Assembly (NCBI GenBank): GCA_024196135.1
Contig: JAMQCK010000130.1
Span: 1-55,548 of the forward strand
DNA from: Pleurotus ostreatus/Saccharomyces cerevisiae fusant
Taxonomy: Eukaryota; Opisthokonta
Length of the DNA: 55,548 nt
Direction: 5' to 3'
The position numbers and the translations under genes are program-made. Of this stretch, positions 53,504-55,548 are shown piece after piece. The notes below the pieces were generated by a model. It was given only the letters and a program-made list of their open reading frames with translations, made no database searches and had not been told where the DNA came from. Within the stretch, counting starts at the first letter, position 1. Every line of letters begins with the position of its first letter.

Positions 53504-54974
53504 TCACTTTGTGACCTTCGCTTGGTTGTGAAGCTGCTTCGACAGGCTCTCCAGCGTCACCTGTTCACCCCCGGCTGCAGGAGCCTCGATAATGTTGGCA
53601 GCCTGGCGATACTTGTCCGCTGTAACAGTTCGTAAGTCCACGCTCACTGCCGGCAACAACCTTGGGCTCACCAGCCGCGGCAAGAGCGTTCCACTGGGCC
53701 ACCAGTCTGGTCACGTCGATGCCTGCGATAGCTTGCTTCGCCTCGCGCGGGCTGCGGGCGGCGAGCTCCTTGAGCGTTGTGAGCGCGCCGGCGACGGACT
53801 GCAGGGTCTTCACCATGTCCTTGATGGCGTCTATGGCGGGCAGACATGCGGAGTGGAGGTCGTTTATAGCCGTCTGTATGGCGGGATCATGGTCAGAACT
53901 CATACTGAAGGAAGCGCGGTCACTTATACTCACATCAACTGCCATGAGCTCGGCGGCGATGCGGGTTGCGCCTACGCGGAGAGGATTGCCGGCGTTGATC
54001 TCGCTCTCGTCGCTCGACATCAGCTTCTTGACCGCGTCGATGCGGTCGGCCATCTCAGCGGCCTTCTTGCCGTAGATCCCAGCGACAATAGAGGCCGCGA
54101 TCATGCCGAAGAAGGGGACCCAGGCGTAGGTGAGGGTAGTGCACGCAACGATCTTGTCTGCGCCAATGGTCAACCTATGGATTTGTGTGTGCAGAGCAGC
54201 AGCGCATCCTCACCGTGTTTGTACGCCTTCTGGTCAGCCTTCATCCCCGCGCAGTACTTCTCAAGCTGCGCCTGCAGATCGTCGAAGTGTTCAATCGTGT
54301 CGCTGAGCTCGCCGGTGAGGGCGTCCTGGGGTCCTTTCATATCGGTATGGTCGTTCTTCATCTGTATGCCGAACGTGACCAGAGCGTTGATAGCGGACTG
54401 CGCCTGCCCAACGATGGCATTGATGGCCTGAACTTGCGTGTCGACGAGGCCGTTAATGGCTTCCAGAGCGCCGCTGCTCGTCTCCGTGGAGGACAGTGCA
54501 TCAATAGATTGAACGATGTTCGCTATATACGGAGGATCAGTATGTTGTCTCGTATGGAGGGCTTAAGCCTGCTACACACCGTAGTACGAGTCTTGCACGT
54601 CACCACCAGCGTTTTGCGCGTAGTCGTAGACTGCGCTGGCCAGAGCAACGATGCTGGGATAAGTATTCTGCTTGAACTCCGCGCAGTCTTTCTGGGCCTG
54701 AGAAATGTCAGTCGTGGTGCTCAGAAGTGAAGAAGATGCTGCCCACAGTGGCATAAGCCTTAAGCAATCGCTTGGTTTGATCTGCATATTTGTCCGCCAC
54801 GTCTCCGGAAATCTGTACCCGAGTCTGGTACTGCTCCTCGGTAACGGGAAGGAGTACGCCGGTCCAGGAGTACTTGAGTAGGTTGTAGATGCCTTCCTGC
54901 TGGAGGATGTAGTTATTGTCCTTGTTGATGAGACCCTGGGGGGATAGGTCGACGGTGGTGGTGGCAGCGGGCAT
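53504..54974 (-). CDS. All-helical protein resembling alpha-pore-forming toxins
   Basis: Start ATG at 54974 (MPAATTTVDLSPQGLI); stop at 53506-53504 after QLHNQAKVTK. About six introns, total about 400 residues. Nearly all the sequence is amphipathic helix: a first helical block with a Tyr-rich start, a long stretch with heptad-like spacing (QVQAINAIVGQAQSAINAL), a central hydrophobic pair (about TLTYAWVPFFGMIAASIVAG) flanked by charged helices, and a last long helix pair (AAELMAVDVS..., AIDAIKDMVKTLQSV). No classical signal peptide. This layout, long helices around one hydrophobic hairpin, is that of ClyA/Hbl/xenorhabdolysin-like alpha-pore formers, relatives of which occur in fungi. No motif proves activity; a structural helical protein is the alternative. 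It appears intact. Confidence 0.6.
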
Positions 54975-55548
54975 TTTGGGAGTGTGGGAGGTTGGTTAGC
55001 TGGGGAGTGAAGTTGCTGAACAGCTGGTGACTTCGATGCCGCTACTCACCTCTTTTATACCCGTCATACGAGGAGAGCGCAAACGGCTGGGCTGAACCTT
55101 GTGTAATCCGGGACAACCAGGTGACACGCCCCAAGGCCATACGCGATGGTCAGCACCTTCGTCGTGGCGTAAAATGACTTCGAGGCGGAACATCCTCTTC
55201 ATACTGTTAAGTCTTCTTAATACTAGCGGGCGCGCTCGACGGTCAAGGTGCGGCTCTCATTATAGCTTTATTGCTCTGAATCAAAGGTGCTCCTGTGATG
55301 GGTTCGTACGCTCTCCGAAGACGTGCGCTGCTAGCTGGCTAGCTGGACCACAAAACCTAACACCAACAACCACGCAACAAGGTATGCCAAGGGCGCAGGG
55401 TACTCAGAGAGCGACCGAGTCCGTTGTTATTTGTATTACTAGGGGATATTCCGTGCTTATAGTGCCAGACCGTAGTGATATACGGATTGCCACAAACGAG
55501 CTAGGACAATGCGAGACTGCGAGCGTTCGGGAAAACGCCTCAGAATTC
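54975..55548. other. Upstream region of the helical protein, no gene seen
   Basis: About 570 bases to the window end. 'cttttataccc' at about 55052 (minus strand TATAAAAG-like) could be the TATA box of the gene starting at 54974. No coding signal. Confidence 0.4.

Noticed and set aside
1..55548. CRISPR arrays, bacterial operons, rRNA or tRNA genes
   Set aside because: No regular spacer-repeat pattern, no polycistronic layout, and no tRNA or rRNA motif was seen; the genes are intron-rich and eukaryotic.

Overview
The window is fungal nuclear DNA, most likely from a basidiomycete of the Agaricomycetes. Genes are split by many 45-60 base GT-AG introns with CTNAC/CTGAC-type branch sites. Coding third positions favour C. 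Several families typical of mushroom-forming fungi occur: a DUF6535 membrane protein, a PhiA-like secreted protein, a GDP-fucose O-fucosyltransferase-like protein and a patatin-like protein. All gene models were spliced by eye.

Layout. (1) Positions 1-1394 hold the edge of a ferrochelatase gene. (2) About 1.85-25 kb is an accessory region. It contains a diverged dispersed repeat (1.86-2.16 kb, again at 20.2-20.5 kb, with a partial third copy at 53.0-53.3 kb), a segmental duplication (2.6-3.6 kb against 7.9-9.3 kb), a 548-base pogo/mariner-type MITE (3700-4247), and a family of RNase III-like genes not arranged in operon fashion. Two family members have two domains (9918-12214 minus, 21523-23451 plus). 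Three have one domain (5668-4.5 kb minus, 8580-9634 plus, 24963-24161 minus). One is a truncated relic (3290-3625). An unrecognised gene (5981-7298), the DUF6535 gene (14408-16585) and a degenerate patatin-like gene (17128-18292) lie among them. (3) About 26-55 kb is gene-dense and mostly conserved: a WW-WW-MyTH4-RhoGAP protein, a 6-phosphogluconate dehydrogenase-like protein, a small membrane protein, a GTPBP1-type GTPase, a four-helix membrane protein, a membrane-anchored GH18 chitinase, a PhiA-like secreted protein, a CECR5-type HAD hydrolase, an O-fucosyltransferase-like protein, a cytochrome P450, peptidyl-tRNA hydrolase, the RNA-binding regulator Vts1, and an all-helical protein resembling alpha-pore-forming proteins.

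The main discovery candidate is the RNase III-like family. Seven domain copies in five genes carry a phase-0 intron at the same place in the fold, between the helix holding the GD-type motif and the 'L-T/S-S/N-N/D' helix. In five of them (the N-terminal domains of the two-domain genes plus the three single-domain genes) the next exon is 212-221 bases long and ends in phase 2. The N-terminal domain of both two-domain proteins keeps all four acidic residues expected of an RNase III active site (E122, D126, D185, E188 in one; E75, D79, D139, E142 in the other). The second domains and the single-domain proteins have lost most of them. The two domains are joined by long basic linkers, one of them rich in Arg-Ser dipeptides. 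This looks like a local, fast-evolving expansion in which catalytic and apparently non-catalytic RNase III folds coexist. Its function is unknown.
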